Source of the DNA: Opitutia bacterium
Lineage (GTDB): Bacteria; Verrucomicrobiota; Verrucomicrobiia; Opitutales; UBA953
Direction: 5' to 3'
Assembly: GCA_947377865.1 (NCBI GenBank)
Contig: CANCHK010000018.1
Coordinates: 1-37,680 of the forward strand
Length of the DNA stretch: 37,680 bases
Position numbers and translations under genes: made by a program. The notes under the pieces were generated by a model, which was not told where the DNA came from, did no database searches, and was given only the letters and a program-made list of their open reading frames with translations. This document shows, one piece after another, positions 7,726-16,908 of this stretch (its first letter is position 1; each line of letters opens with the position of its first letter).

Positions 7726-8475
7726 TTACTTAGCCTTCGAAATCTCGACGAGCTCGACCTCGAATTCGAGGACGGACTTGGCGGGGATCGGGCCCTGACC
7801 CTGCTCGCCGTAAGCGATGGCGGCCGGGCAATAGAGGACGATCTTACCACCGACGCCGATGAGCTGGACGCCTTCAGTCCAAGCCGGAATCACGCCGCTG
7901 AGGGGGAATTCGGTCGGCTCGTTGTTACGAGTCTTGGTGGAGTCGAAGACCTTGCCGTCGACGAGCTTGCCTTCGTAGCGGCACTTCACGGTGGAAGCGG
8001 CGGTCGGCTTCACATCAGAGCCGGCGGCGAGAATCTTGTAGCGGAGGCCCGAAGCGGTCTTCGTCACCGACTTATCGGCGTCGACCTTGGCGAGGAATTC
8101 GTCGTTCTGCTTGCCCCACTTGCCGGCCTTGGCGTTGACGCGCTCCTGGAACATCGCGTCGGCACCTTCGCCGAGTTCGGCGGGGTTGAACTTCGGCTTG
8201 TCGCCGCGCATCGCCTGGCGCACGCCGGCGAGGAAGAGTTCGATCTCCTCGTCGTTGAGCTCGAGCTGCGAGTTCACTTGGGGCATGGGGGACTGGCTGG
8301 CGATGGAGAAGCCAAGCATGGTCCAGGCCTGTTTGACCTGATCAGGGGTGAGCGGTTTCACGATTTTTGCGGGGGGAGGAGTGGGAACCGCGGCGGCAGC
8401 GGCGGGCTTCGCCTCATCGGCGGCATGGAGAGACGCGACGGCGACAGCCAGCGCGGCGAGGACGGGGTATTTCAT
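7726..8475 (-). CDS. FKBP-type peptidylprolyl isomerase, secreted
   Basis: This 249-residue protein has a signal peptide (MKYPVLAALAVAVASLHAAD). A helical N-terminal region of about residues 45-130 resembles the dimerisation domain of FkpA/Mip-type isomerases. The FKBP domain at about 150-247 shows YEGKLVDGKVFDST, FPLSGVIPAWTEGVQLIGVG and IAYGEQGQGPIPAKSVLEFEVEL. It should act as a folding chaperone/isomerase in the periplasm. The ATG at 8475 opens the signal peptide and lies 22 nt after the carB stop, so it is probably read from the carB transcript. A terminator follows. This is the second secreted isomerase in the window, after the cyclophilin lipoprotein. Confidence 0.92.
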   Translation of the reverse strand: MKYPVLAALAVAVASLHAADEAKPAAAAAVPTPPPAKIVKPLTPDQVKQAWTMLGFSIASQSPMPQVNSQLELNDEEIELFLAGVRQAMRGDKPKFNPAELGEGADAMFQERVNAKAGKWGKQNDEFLAKVDADKSVTKTASGLRYKILAAGSDVKPTAASTVKCRYEGKLVDGKVFDSTKTRNNEPTEFPLSGVIPAWTEGVQLIGVGGKIVLYCPAAIAYGEQGQGPIPAKSVLEFEVELVEISKAK

Positions 8476-8497
8476 GGGAATGGGGTTCGTAGCCGAT

Positions 8498-11400
8498 TCA
8501 GGCCTTCGGGGGAAGCACCTTTGCGTGCTCCTGCAAAGAACTGACCGTGAGGGGGTGTTCGCGCAGGGAGCGGATGCCAAGGACGGCCGCACGGGCCGCG
8601 TTCATCGTGGAGGCCATGTACACGCCACGCAGCACGGCTTCGGAGCGCATGGCGTTCTCATCCTTGCGCGGGAGCATGCCGGCGGCGGTGTTCACGATCA
8701 TCTGCAGCTGGCCGTTCTTAAGGAGGTCGAGCGCGTTGGGGCGGGCACCTTCGGAGATCTTGCCGAGCTTGATGACCTTGACGCCGGCGGACTCGATGGC
8801 CGCAGCGGTTCCGCTAGTGGAATAGATATTAAAGCCGAGCGAGGCCAGGTCGCGGGCGACGGCGACGGCGCCGTCCTTGTCGCGATCCTTGACGGAGAGG
8901 AAGGCGTTGCCGGCGACTGGGAGCGCAGGCTGCGCAGCCATCTGCGCCTTCGCGTAGGCCATGCCGAGGTCGTCGTCGCAACCCATGACTTCGCCGGTGG
9001 AACGCATCTCGGGCGAGAGAGCGACGGGGGCCCCGGGGAAACGGCTGAACGGGAAGACCGATTCCTTGACGGACCAGTAAGGCGGACGGATTTCGCGAGT
9101 GAAGCCGAGATCCTTGAGCTTGGCTCCGAGCATGCAAAGCGAAGCGAGCTTCGCGAGCGGCACACCGATGGCCTTCGACACAAACGGAATGGTGCGCGAG
9201 GCGCGCGGATTGACCTCGAGCATGAAGACGATGCCGTCCTTGATCGCGAACTGGATATTCATCAGGCCGATCACCTTAAGGCGCTTCGCGAGGGAATGGG
9301 TGATACGACGGACTTCGTCGACGAGGGCCGGCGAGAGTGTATGCGGAGGTAGCACCATGCCGGCGTCACCAGAGTGGACGCCCGCGTGTTCGACGTGTTC
9401 GAGCATGCCGCCGATGACGGTGGTCTCGCCGTCGGAGATCGCGTCGACGTCGAGTTCGATGGCATCTTCGAGGAACTTATCGAGCAACACCGGCTTACCG
9501 GGGGCGACGTCGAAGGCTTCGCGGACGACGGACTTCAGCTCGTCCATACCGTAGACGATGAACATGCCGCGACCACCGAGGACGAAGGAGGGACGGAGGA
9601 GCACCGGGAAGCCGATTTCTTCAGCGGCCTGGTAGGCCTCTTCGGCCGAGAGGGCGGTCTTATTGACCGGCTGGCGAATGCCGAGCTCGATGAGGATGTC
9701 CTTAAACTGCTGGCGGTCCTCGGCGAGCGCGATGCTCGCGGGCGTGGTACCGACGACCGTGACGCCATTGGCTTCGAGGTCCGCGGCCAGATTGAGCGGG
9801 GTCTGGCCGCCAAACTGGACGATCGCGCCGATGCACTGCTCGGTACGATAGATCTCAAGGATATCCTCGAGGGTGAGCGGCTCGAAGTAGAGGCGATCGG
9901 AAGTATCGTAGTCGGTCGAGACCGTCTCCGGGTTGGAGTTGACCATCACCGTCTCGTAGCCGGCGGCGCGAAGCGCGTAGGAGGCGTGGACGCAGCAGTA
10001 GTCGAACTCGATGCCCTGACCGATGCGGTTCGGGCCACCGCCGAGGATCATCACCTTCTTCTTTGGAGAAGGGCGGACCTCCGACTCGTCGCCGTAGGTA
10101 GAGTAAAAGTACGGCGTGAAGGATTCAAACTCTGCGGCGCAGGTGTCGACGAGGCGGAAGACCGTCTTGATGCCGGCGGCGTTACGCGTCGAGTAGACGG
10201 CGGCCGGGGCGATACCGGTTGCGTGGGCGATCTGGCGGTCGGCGAAGCCGGCTTCCTTGGCCTGACGGAGCAGGTCGGTGCCGAGGGATTTGCCGGCGGC
10301 CTTGAGCGCGAGCTCGATGTCGACGATGCCGCGCAGCTGGCGTAGGAACCACGGGTCGATCTTGGAGAGGTCGAAGATTTCCTTCTCGGTCAGGCCCGCG
10401 AGCATCGCGTAGCGGACGAAGAACGGACGTTCCGGATTCGGGCGAGCGAGGCGCGCGCGGATCTCGGTGAGGTCGGTGAAGGCCGCGTCGCCGAACTTGC
10501 CGCCGCAGCCGAAGCCCCAGGCGCCGATTTCAAGGGAGCGGAGCGCCTTCTGAAAGGATTCCTTGAACGTGCGTCCGATGGCCATCGCCTCGCCGACGGA
10601 CTTCATCGCTGAGGTGAGGGTGGTGTCGGCACCGACGAACTTCTCGAACGTGAAGCGCGGGATCTTCGTGACGACGTAGTCGATGGTTGGCTCGAAGCAG
10701 GCCGGCGTGGACTTCGTGATGTCGTTCTGCAGCTCGTCGAGCGAGTAGCCCACGGCGAGCTTGGCGGCGATCTTCGCAATCGGGAAGCCGGTAGCCTTGG
10801 AGGCGAGGGCGGACGAACGCGAAACGCGCGGGTTCATCTCGATGACGATCATGCGGCCATTGGCCGGGTTGACGGAGAACTGGATGTTCGAACCGCCCGT
10901 CTCAACGCCGACGGCGCGGATGACGGCGAACGAAGCGTCGCGCATCAACTGGTATTCCTTGTCGGTCAGCGTGAGTGCGGGGGCGACGGTGATGGAGTCG
11001 CCCGTGTGGACGCCCATCGGGTCAAAGTTCTCAATCGAGCAGATGATGACACACTGGTCCTTATGGTCACGCATCACTTCCATCTCATATTCCTTCCAGC
11101 CCAGGAGACATTCCTCGATGAGGACTTCATGGACGGGCGAGGCGTCGAGGCCAGCCTGGGCCATGCGCTCGAATTCTTCCTTGTTGTAGGCGATGCCGCC
11201 GCCGGTTCCGCCGAGCGTGTAGGAAGGGCGAATGATGACCGGGAACTCGCCGCCGATCAGGGCGATCGTCTCACGCGCGGCGTCGAGGGACTTCACGACG
11301 CGGGAGCGCGGGACGTCGAGGCCGATCTCGAGCATCAGCTTCTTGAAGATCTCGCGGTCTTCGCCGCGCTCGATCGCGTCTTCCTTTGCGCCGATGAGCT

Positions 11401-11740
11401 CGACGCCGTACTTCTTCAGCACGCCAGTACGCGCGAGCTTGAGCGAAAGATTAAGCGCCGTCTGGCCGCCGAGGGTCGGGAGAAGCGCATCGGGCTTCTC
11501 CTTGGCGATGATGCGTTCCACGGATTCGACCGTGAGGGGTTCCACGTAGGTGACGTCCGCCGTCTCCGGGTCCGTCATGATCGTGGCCGGATTGGAATTC
11601 ACCAGGATGACGCGGTAACCTTCTTCGCGCAGCGCCTTACAGGCCTGGGTGCCGGAATAATCGAACTCGCAAGCTTGGCCGATGATGATCGGTCCCGAGC
11701 CGATGATGAGGATTGAGCGGATATCGGTCCTCTTAGGCAT
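8498..11740 (-). CDS. carB: Carbamoyl-phosphate synthase large subunit
   Basis: The 1080-residue protein is full length for CarB. It makes carbamoyl phosphate from ATP, bicarbonate and ammonia supplied by CarA, feeding arginine and pyrimidine synthesis. The two homologous halves are plain: the first begins [20 protein letters not shown] and the second repeats it as [20 protein letters not shown] near residue 560. ATP-grasp motifs [14 protein letters not shown] and [19 protein letters not shown] are present, as are the metal-binding [18 protein letters not shown] and [18 protein letters not shown]. The MGS-like regulatory domain is C-terminal ([17 protein letters not shown]). The ATG at 11740 gives the canonical [11 protein letters not shown] start. 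carA is not in this window. The gene is divergent from folB. Confidence 0.98.
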   Translation of the reverse strand: MPKRTDIRSILIIGSGPIIIGQACEFDYSGTQACKALREEGYRVILVNSNPATIMTDPETADVTYVEPLTVESVERIIAKEKPDALLPTLGGQTALNLSLKLARTGVLKKYGVELIGAKEDAIERGEDREIFKKLMLEIGLDVPRSRVVKSLDAARETIALIGGEFPVIIRPSYTLGGTGGGIAYNKEEFERMAQAGLDASPVHEVLIEECLLGWKEYEMEVMRDHKDQCVIICSIENFDPMGVHTGDSITVAPALTLTDKEYQLMRDASFAVIRAVGVETGGSNIQFSVNPANGRMIVIEMNPRVSRSSALASKATGFPIAKIAAKLAVGYSLDELQNDITKSTPACFEPTIDYVVTKIPRFTFEKFVGADTTLTSAMKSVGEAMAIGRTFKESFQKALRSLEIGAWGFGCGGKFGDAAFTDLTEIRARLARPNPERPFFVRYAMLAGLTEKEIFDLSKIDPWFLRQLRGIVDIELALKAAGKSLGTDLLRQAKEAGFADRQIAHATGIAPAAVYSTRNAAGIKTVFRLVDTCAAEFESFTPYFYSTYGDESEVRPSPKKKVMILGGGPNRIGQGIEFDYCCVHASYALRAAGYETVMVNSNPETVSTDYDTSDRLYFEPLTLEDILEIYRTEQCIGAIVQFGGQTPLNLAADLEANGVTVVGTTPASIALAEDRQQFKDILIELGIRQPVNKTALSAEEAYQAAEEIGFPVLLRPSFVLGGRGMFIVYGMDELKSVVREAFDVAPGKPVLLDKFLEDAIELDVDAISDGETTVIGGMLEHVEHAGVHSGDAGMVLPPHTLSPALVDEVRRITHSLAKRLKVIGLMNIQFAIKDGIVFMLEVNPRASRTIPFVSKAIGVPLAKLASLCMLGAKLKDLGFTREIRPPYWSVKESVFPFSRFPGAPVALSPEMRSTGEVMGCDDDLGMAYAKAQMAAQPALPVAGNAFLSVKDRDKDGAVAVARDLASLGFNIYSTSGTAAAIESAGVKVIKLGKISEGARPNALDLLKNGQLQMIVNTAAGMLPRKDENAMRSEAVLRGVYMASTMNAARAAVLGIRSLREHPLTVSSLQEHAKVLPPKA

Positions 11741-11782
11741 AGTGTTCCGCGGACTGTCAGCGACCGCTGGAAGGGTGGTCAA
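11741..11782 (-). promoter_or_regulatory. Putative carB promoter
   Basis: On the minus strand a TTGACC box (11782-11777) lies 42 nt before the carB ATG, with TGACAG 17 nt further. No Shine-Dalgarno sequence precedes the ATG. The divergent folB promoter box starts 43 bp away, so the intergenic region carries two back-to-back promoters. Confidence 0.4.
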
Positions 11783-11824
11783 GTGGGGACTTCTAACAAT
11801 TGCGGGCGCGCCGCGGGAAGGCGC

Positions 11825-11859
11825 TTGCAGGGTCGTCCCGGGCGGGCATTCATCGGGGC
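11825..11859 (+). promoter_or_regulatory. Putative folB promoter
   Basis: TTGCAG (11825-11830), a 17-nt spacer and ATTCAT (11848-11853) make a plausible sigma-70-type promoter. The first T of TTGCAG is 35 nt before the GTG at 11860, which would make the folB mRNA leaderless or nearly so. Confidence 0.4.
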
Positions 11860-12222
11860 GTGGACACCATCAGGATAGCCGGCATCAAGTCCTTCGGACA
11901 CCATGGCGCCCTGCCCGAGGAGAAGCGTCTTGGTCAGCGGTTCACCGTCTCCGTGGACCTCGAGGTGGACACCCGTCCGGCCGCCGCCGCCGACGACCTG
12001 AAGCTGACCGTCGATTATGCGAAGGTCATCCGTACCGTGGAAGCCCAGTTGACCGGTGCGCCGGTCTACCTGATCGAGACCCTCGCCCAGCAGATCGCCG
12101 CGCGTATTCTGGGCACTTTCGAGGTGGTCAAGGCCGTCACGGTCGAGGTCAATAAACCCTTCGCCCCGGTGGCCGCTGAGTTCGACGCCATTTCAGTGAA
12201 GATTCGTCGCGAGCGGGCGTGA
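11860..12222 (+). CDS. folB: Dihydroneopterin aldolase
   Basis: The 120-residue product belongs to the small FolB family, which cleaves 7,8-dihydroneopterin to 6-hydroxymethyl-dihydropterin and glycolaldehyde in folate synthesis. Visible hallmarks are [17 protein letters not shown] near the N-terminus, the LTVDYAKV segment, [10 protein letters not shown] with the pterin-binding glutamate, and [10 protein letters not shown] holding the active-site lysine. The GTG at 11860 is preferred to an in-frame start at 11800 because the family starts just before the IRIAGI strand and because the probable promoter lies between the two. Its stop overlaps the folK GTG start by GTGA, matching the next pathway step. 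Confidence 0.92.
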   Translation: MDTIRIAGIKSFGHHGALPEEKRLGQRFTVSVDLEVDTRPAAAADDLKLTVDYAKVIRTVEAQLTGAPVYLIETLAQQIAARILGTFEVVKAVTVEVNKPFAPVAAEFDAISVKIRRERA

Positions 12223-12755
12223 AGGGGTCCCCACATCGCTTCATCCTCGGCCTTGGCAGCAACCTCGGCGACCGGGCCGATATCCTCGGCCAAGCCATCG
12301 GGCTCCTGGGCAAACTCCCCGAAATCCGCATTTTAGCCATATCCGAGGCTGTCGACTCGGATCCAGTGGGTTATGCCGACCAGCCTAATTTTTTAAACCT
12401 TTGTCTGGTAATGACTTGTGATTTAAATCCCGACGATCTCTTGGCCAAGACCCTCGAAATCGAGCGACAGCTCGGACGGGAACGGACCGCCAACCGTAAC
12501 GGCCCACGGACTTTGGATATCGACCTGCTCTTCTATGAAGGGGGCGAGTGGCACAGTCCGACGGTCACCCTCCCCCACCCTAGGTGGTCTTCCCGTGGAT
12601 TTGTCGTAATCCCCCTAAGGAATCTCCTTCAGGACCCCGCCCTCGCCAAAGGGGACGCCTGGGGTTCGCTCGCCGCGGAGGTCCGGTCTCTGCCCGTCGG
12701 AGGCCAAGGCCTCCGCGCATGGCAAGGCCCGACTCCCTGGAGCAAGACTCCCTGA
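12219..12755 (+). CDS. folK: 2-amino-4-hydroxy-6-hydroxymethyldihydropteridine pyrophosphokinase
   Basis: A 178-residue HPPK, which transfers pyrophosphate from ATP to the FolB product. Motifs seen are FILGLGSNLGDR at the start, PNFLNLCLVM, ERQLGRERTANRNGPRTLDID with the metal-binding DID, and LPHPRWSSRGFVVIPL. The start is GTG inside the folB stop (GTGA overlap), giving translational coupling. The last 37 nt overlap the start of the ComEC-like gene in another frame. Slightly longer than a typical 160-residue HPPK because of a C-terminal tail of low conservation. Confidence 0.95.
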   Translation: MKGSPHRFILGLGSNLGDRADILGQAIGLLGKLPEIRILAISEAVDSDPVGYADQPNFLNLCLVMTCDLNPDDLLAKTLEIERQLGRERTANRNGPRTLDIDLLFYEGGEWHSPTVTLPHPRWSSRGFVVIPLRNLLQDPALAKGDAWGSLAAEVRSLPVGGQGLRAWQGPTPWSKTP

Positions 12756-14353
12756 CCCCCGACCGCTTCGGACACTGTCCGGCGCTCTGGCTCGCCCTCC
12801 CCCTCCTGCTCGGTTGCTCGCTCGATGCGGCCTCGGGAATTTCGCCTGGCCCCTGGTTACTCGTTGGAACGTTAGCTGCCGCGGTCGGTTGGTCCTCCCG
12901 CCGCCATGCGACCATCGCAGGAATCGCGATCGTAATCGCCGGTTCGACCATCGGCGCTTCCTGGCATCAGTTACGAATGCCACCGCAGACGCTGGCCATC
13001 GTCCGCCACCCGTTCGTTGAGCTGCCGATTCTCATCGAGCGCGCGACGTCGCGCAAAGAGGGAGACGGGTGGACGGGGCTCGGCTGGATCACGGACCGTG
13101 ACGGCGGATACTTCCGACGACGCATCGCGCTATCGGCGCACGGAGCTTGTCCGGCAGAGGGCACCGAACTCATGATCTCGGGCGGACTGACGCCGATCGC
13201 CGCCGACGCGTCCGGCTACGACGCCTGGCTACGCGCGCAGGGCGCGACGCTCAAGCTGCGAGGCGGGCGCGTACTCGGCGAACTCGCCCCACCCTCGCGC
13301 TTCGCGCTCTGGCGACAGGCGCAGCAGTCGCGACTAGAAACATGGTTACGCGCGCTGCCGTGGGAAGATTCGGACGGCGGCGCAATGCTGGCCGCGACGA
13401 TGCTAGGCCGGACGGCGCTATTGCCGGTAGACGCGAAGGAAGCGTTCATGACGACCGGTACGCTGCATCTTTTTGCCATCAGCGGGCTGCACATTGCCGG
13501 CATGGCGGCGGCCTTACTTTGGCTCGCCAAGCGGGTGCGCCTCCCGGAACTCCCGTCAGGCATGGTGATCCTCGCGCTGCTCTGGCTGTATGTGCAGGTG
13601 ACCGGCGCTTCGCCGTCGTCGGTCCGCGCCTGGATCATGGCGGCCTTCCTTTGGGGCGGGCGCGCGAGCGAGCGCGACACGCCAGCCCTGCAATCACTTG
13701 CACTCGCCTGCGCCGTCACGCTCATCCTCACGCCCGAAGCCTGCACCGATGCCGGCTTCCAGCTGAGCTATGCGGCCGTACTCGGGATCATCGCGGCCGG
13801 CGGGCCGGCCGCAAACCTCTGCGCGCAGCCAACGGAAGAAGAACGCCTGACTCCGGCCGAAGCGCAGACCCCGTCGCAGAAACTCCGCTGGCGGGCGCGG
13901 AAATTCCTGCTCGGCGGCCTGTGCGTCTCGGTTGCAGCCACGCTCGCGGGCACGCCGCTCACGCTCGGGCTCTTCGGCTCGGCCAGCTGGGGCGGCGTCT
14001 TCGTGAATCTCGTACTCGTGCCGCTCTCGGAGATCCCGCTGATGCTCGGGATGGCCTCCGTTGCGTGCAGCGTCAGCGATTGGTTGGCCGGGCCAGCGGC
14101 GTGGATCAACGGCCTCGCGGCAGCACTGCTCCACCTCATGACCTGGATCGCACAGGCGTGTGCGGTCGTGCCGACGATGAACCTCCAGCTCACGTTACCG
14201 CATCAGTGGCTCGGACCGCTCGGTGGCGCACTCCTCGCGCTCGCCTTCCTCACTCAGGCCCAATCCAAAAGCCTAGTGCGCCTGCTCGGCGTACCGGCGG
14301 TAGCCCTAGCGGCCTGGTTGCTGCTGGTGTTTTTCCTTCATGGCTTATCCTGA
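12719..14353 (+). CDS. ComEC/Rec2-like DNA channel protein lacking the metallo-beta-lactamase domain
   Basis: The 544-residue protein has the first two of the three usual ComEC parts. A pair of N-terminal helices (about 20-70) is followed by an OB-like DUF4131 region (about 85-190). The multi-helix Competence domain (about 210-540) carries the signature GTLHLFAISGLHIAGMAAA. It would form the inner-membrane channel for single-stranded DNA during natural transformation. The C-terminal metallo-beta-lactamase-like nuclease domain is absent: the chain ends with a last helix and FFLHGLS. The ATG at 12719 overlaps folK by 37 nt; it gives MARPDSLEQ before the first helix. Upstream in-frame codons are Arg/Pro-rich antisense-like sequence. 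Other competence genes are not in the window. Confidence 0.85.
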   Translation: MARPDSLEQDSLTPDRFGHCPALWLALPLLLGCSLDAASGISPGPWLLVGTLAAAVGWSSRRHATIAGIAIVIAGSTIGASWHQLRMPPQTLAIVRHPFVELPILIERATSRKEGDGWTGLGWITDRDGGYFRRRIALSAHGACPAEGTELMISGGLTPIAADASGYDAWLRAQGATLKLRGGRVLGELAPPSRFALWRQAQQSRLETWLRALPWEDSDGGAMLAATMLGRTALLPVDAKEAFMTTGTLHLFAISGLHIAGMAAALLWLAKRVRLPELPSGMVILALLWLYVQVTGASPSSVRAWIMAAFLWGGRASERDTPALQSLALACAVTLILTPEACTDAGFQLSYAAVLGIIAAGGPAANLCAQPTEEERLTPAEAQTPSQKLRWRARKFLLGGLCVSVAATLAGTPLTLGLFGSASWGGVFVNLVLVPLSEIPLMLGMASVACSVSDWLAGPAAWINGLAAALLHLMTWIAQACAVVPTMNLQLTLPHQWLGPLGGALLALAFLTQAQSKSLVRLLGVPAVALAAWLLLVFFLHGLS

Positions 14354-14355
14354 CC

Positions 14356-14389
14356 TTGCCAGCCCTCATCCAAAGGGAAAAGTCTGGGC
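14356..14389 (+). promoter_or_regulatory. Putative promoter of the duplicated secreted-protein gene
   Basis: TTGCCA at 14356-14361, a 17-nt spacer and AAAGTC at 14379-14384 precede the ATG at 14390. The TTG is 34 nt from the ATG, the same distance as in several other genes here. An AAGGGAA stretch lies about 15 nt upstream of the ATG, too far for a normal ribosome binding site. Confidence 0.35.
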
Positions 14390-16858
14390 ATGCGCCTGTC
14401 TCCTTTCCGATCGTTAGCCGTACTTGCGCTGTCCGCACTCTCTGCTTCTGCCGCGCCGCAGGAATGGTCCGGTATCTACCCCGAGCTCGCCTATTTCAAT
14501 AACGAAGGCGAATGCGGCACTGGCGCCGTTGTCCCTTGGGCCGACCGCCTCTGGGTGATCACCTACGGTCCGCACAAACCGTATGGCTCGAGCGACAAGC
14601 TCTACGAGATCACGCCTGACCTGCAACAGATTGTCCGGCCTGAAAGCGTCGGAGGCACGCCGGCCAACCGCATGATCCACAAGGAGTCGAACCAGCTGAT
14701 CATCGGCCCTTACTTCATCGGCGCCGATCGAGAGGTGCGCGTCATTCCTCCGAAGCTCATGCCGGGACGCCTCACCGGCAACGCCCGCCACCTGACCGAT
14801 CCGGCGAACAAGGTCTACTTCGCGACGATGGAAGACGGACTCTACGAGGTCGACGTCCATACACTCGCCGTGAAGGGACTCATTAAGGAGATCATGAACA
14901 AGCCGAAGCCTGGCCAGACGGCGGAAGTCAGCCCGGCCACAATCACCTCCACTTTATCCGGCTATCACGGGAAGGGACTCTATTCCGGCCAAGGCCTGGT
15001 CATCCTTGCCAACAACGGTGAACGCAGCCCCCAGGCGCTGGTCGACCCGACGATCGTCAGCGGAGGCCTCGGCTCGTTCAACGGCGAAGGCAATTGGACG
15101 CTCGTGCGCCGCAACCAGTTCACCGAGGTCACCGGCCCAGGCGGCCTCACCGGCAACTCCGATCCGGCGGCGGACCCGCTCTGGACCATCGGCTGGGACT
15201 TCCGCTCGCTGATTCTCATGGTGATGGAAGACGGCAAGTGGACGAGCTACCGCCTGCCCAAGGGCAGCCACTCGTACGACGGCGCGCACGGGTGGAATAC
15301 CGAGTGGCCCCGCATCCGCGACATCGGCGAAGAAGGTTCGCGCCTAATGACCATGCACGGCCTCTTCTGGAAATTCCCCGCCGGCTTCTCGTCAAGACAC
15401 TCGGCCGGCATCGCGCCCCGCTCCGCCTACCTCAAGGTCATCGGCGACTTCACACGCTGGCAGGGCCGTCTCGTCTTCGGCTGCGACGACACCGCGAATT
15501 CGGAATTCCTCAACAAGCGTCCGGCCAAAGGCTCGCTCGCTGGGCCGGGCCAGTCGCAATCGAACCTTTGGTTCACCGCACTCGACAAGCCGGACCACCT
15601 CGGGCCGTCGCTCGGCCGTGGCAGCGTCTGGGTCGACGAACCCGTCAAGGCCGGCGCACCCTCCGATCCGTTCCTCCTAGAAGGATTTGCCAAGCGCGCG
15701 CTCTTGCTCCGCCACGACGGCGCCGCGCCGACGACCTTCAGCCTGGAGATCGACGAACACGGCGACGGCCAGTGGAAGACGTGGGCAGATGTGGCGCTGA
15801 AGGCCGACGAAGCCACGCGCTGGATCGAGATCCCCGCGACCGTCGCCGGCGCCTGGATCCGCACGAAGGCGGACCGCGATATCACCAAGGCTTCGGCCAC
15901 TTTCCAATATGCCGCGGTCGACGACCGCGTCGCCGAGCGAGGCAGCGTCTTCAAGGGACTCAGCAAGGCTGGAGATACGACCTCACAAGGCGCCTTCCTG
16001 CTCACGCGCGGCGCCAACCTGCGCACGCTCTCGGTGCTCAGCGCAAACGTCACGCCGGAAAAGACCACGCTCGGCGATGCCTATGAACTCTCCGCCGACT
16101 TCAAGCTTACCAAGCAGAAGGACCCCGCGGTCGCGGCCTACGTCGAAAAGAATACCCTGATCCCGACCGGCATCGTCACCGCCGACGCCGCCTCCGTGAT
16201 CTTCGAAGAAAGCGGTGTGCGCTGGCGCCTGCCGCGCTCGGCTTCGCCGGCGCAGGATGGCCTCCTCGCCCGCAGCGCCCTACGCAAGGCTCGCGAAGTC
16301 TGCACCGAACGCGATATGCTCCAGGCGCACGGCACTTTCTACGAACTGCCAGCGTTGAACGCGAAGGGCGCGATCCGCATGCGCCCGATCGCGACGAGCG
16401 ACGCCGCTATCCATGATTATTGCTCCTACCGCGGACTGCTCGTGCTCAGCGGCATCGATCCGGCCGCGAAGGACGACCAGCATATCATCCGCTCCGACGA
16501 CGGTAAGGCCGCCGTGTGGGTCGGCGCCGCCGACGATCTCTGGCAGCTCGGCAAGCCACGCGGTCATGGCGGCCCCTGGCTGAACAGCGACGTCGCCGCC
16601 GGCAAGCCTTCGGACCCGTATCTCATGACCGGCTACGACCAGAAAACGTTGGTGCTTGAGAACAACGGTGAGGCCGAGACGACAATCACCGTCGAGCTCG
16701 ACGTTGCCGGCGACGGTCGCTTCGCCGCGTACCGAAGCTTCAAGCTGGCTCCGGGAGCGAAGGAATCCCACGTGTTCCCGGCTTGGATCAACGCCTACTG
16801 GGTCCGCGCGGTCTCGTCGGCCAAGACCAAGGCCTCCGCCCAGCTGACCTACGAATAA
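14390..16858 (+). CDS. Large secreted protein with an internal duplication, function unknown
   Basis: This 822-residue protein has a signal peptide (MRLSPFRSLAVLALSALSASAA) and no membrane helix in the mature part. I do not recognise a named family. The N-terminal half (WADRLWVITYGPH, KLYEITPDL, VYFATMEDGLYEVDV) reads like beta-propeller blades. Two homologous modules are visible, about residues 310-507 and 640-821. Each contains a MxxHGxFxxxPA element, then W/YRGRLVxSGxD-like text, then a conserved 93-residue end: AGAPSDPFLLEGF at about 422 against AGKPSDPYLMTGY at about 738, and ITKASATFQYA against TKASAQLTYE. Proteins of this style are frequent in Verrucomicrobia and Planctomycetes and often sit among carbohydrate-use genes. 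A structural or sugar-binding role is possible but not shown. Confidence 0.75.
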   Translation: MRLSPFRSLAVLALSALSASAAPQEWSGIYPELAYFNNEGECGTGAVVPWADRLWVITYGPHKPYGSSDKLYEITPDLQQIVRPESVGGTPANRMIHKESNQLIIGPYFIGADREVRVIPPKLMPGRLTGNARHLTDPANKVYFATMEDGLYEVDVHTLAVKGLIKEIMNKPKPGQTAEVSPATITSTLSGYHGKGLYSGQGLVILANNGERSPQALVDPTIVSGGLGSFNGEGNWTLVRRNQFTEVTGPGGLTGNSDPAADPLWTIGWDFRSLILMVMEDGKWTSYRLPKGSHSYDGAHGWNTEWPRIRDIGEEGSRLMTMHGLFWKFPAGFSSRHSAGIAPRSAYLKVIGDFTRWQGRLVFGCDDTANSEFLNKRPAKGSLAGPGQSQSNLWFTALDKPDHLGPSLGRGSVWVDEPVKAGAPSDPFLLEGFAKRALLLRHDGAAPTTFSLEIDEHGDGQWKTWADVALKADEATRWIEIPATVAGAWIRTKADRDITKASATFQYAAVDDRVAERGSVFKGLSKAGDTTSQGAFLLTRGANLRTLSVLSANVTPEKTTLGDAYELSADFKLTKQKDPAVAAYVEKNTLIPTGIVTADAASVIFEESGVRWRLPRSASPAQDGLLARSALRKAREVCTERDMLQAHGTFYELPALNAKGAIRMRPIATSDAAIHDYCSYRGLLVLSGIDPAAKDDQHIIRSDDGKAAVWVGAADDLWQLGKPRGHGGPWLNSDVAAGKPSDPYLMTGYDQKTLVLENNGEAETTITVELDVAGDGRFAAYRSFKLAPGAKESHVFPAWINAYWVRAVSSAKTKASAQLTYE

Positions 16859-16908
16859 TTCGCAACCATCTGCGGTTTCCGCTGTTCTAACCTCACACCC
16901 CCACCCTC

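Noticed and set aside
8348-10345. Two long plus-strand open frames (334 and 323 codons) opposite carB.
   Set aside because: carB is unmistakable over the whole stretch; the antisense frames have shadow composition and no start context.
11741-11859. A small RNA or tRNA gene in the carB-folB divergent gap.
   Set aside because: I see no cloverleaf or terminator hairpin; the region is accounted for by two divergent promoters.
13147-14502. 451-codon open frame on the plus strand in another frame of the ComEC-like gene.
   Set aside because: The translation is extremely Arg/Ala/Gly-rich with no domain, and the overlapping frame has clear Competence-domain helices.
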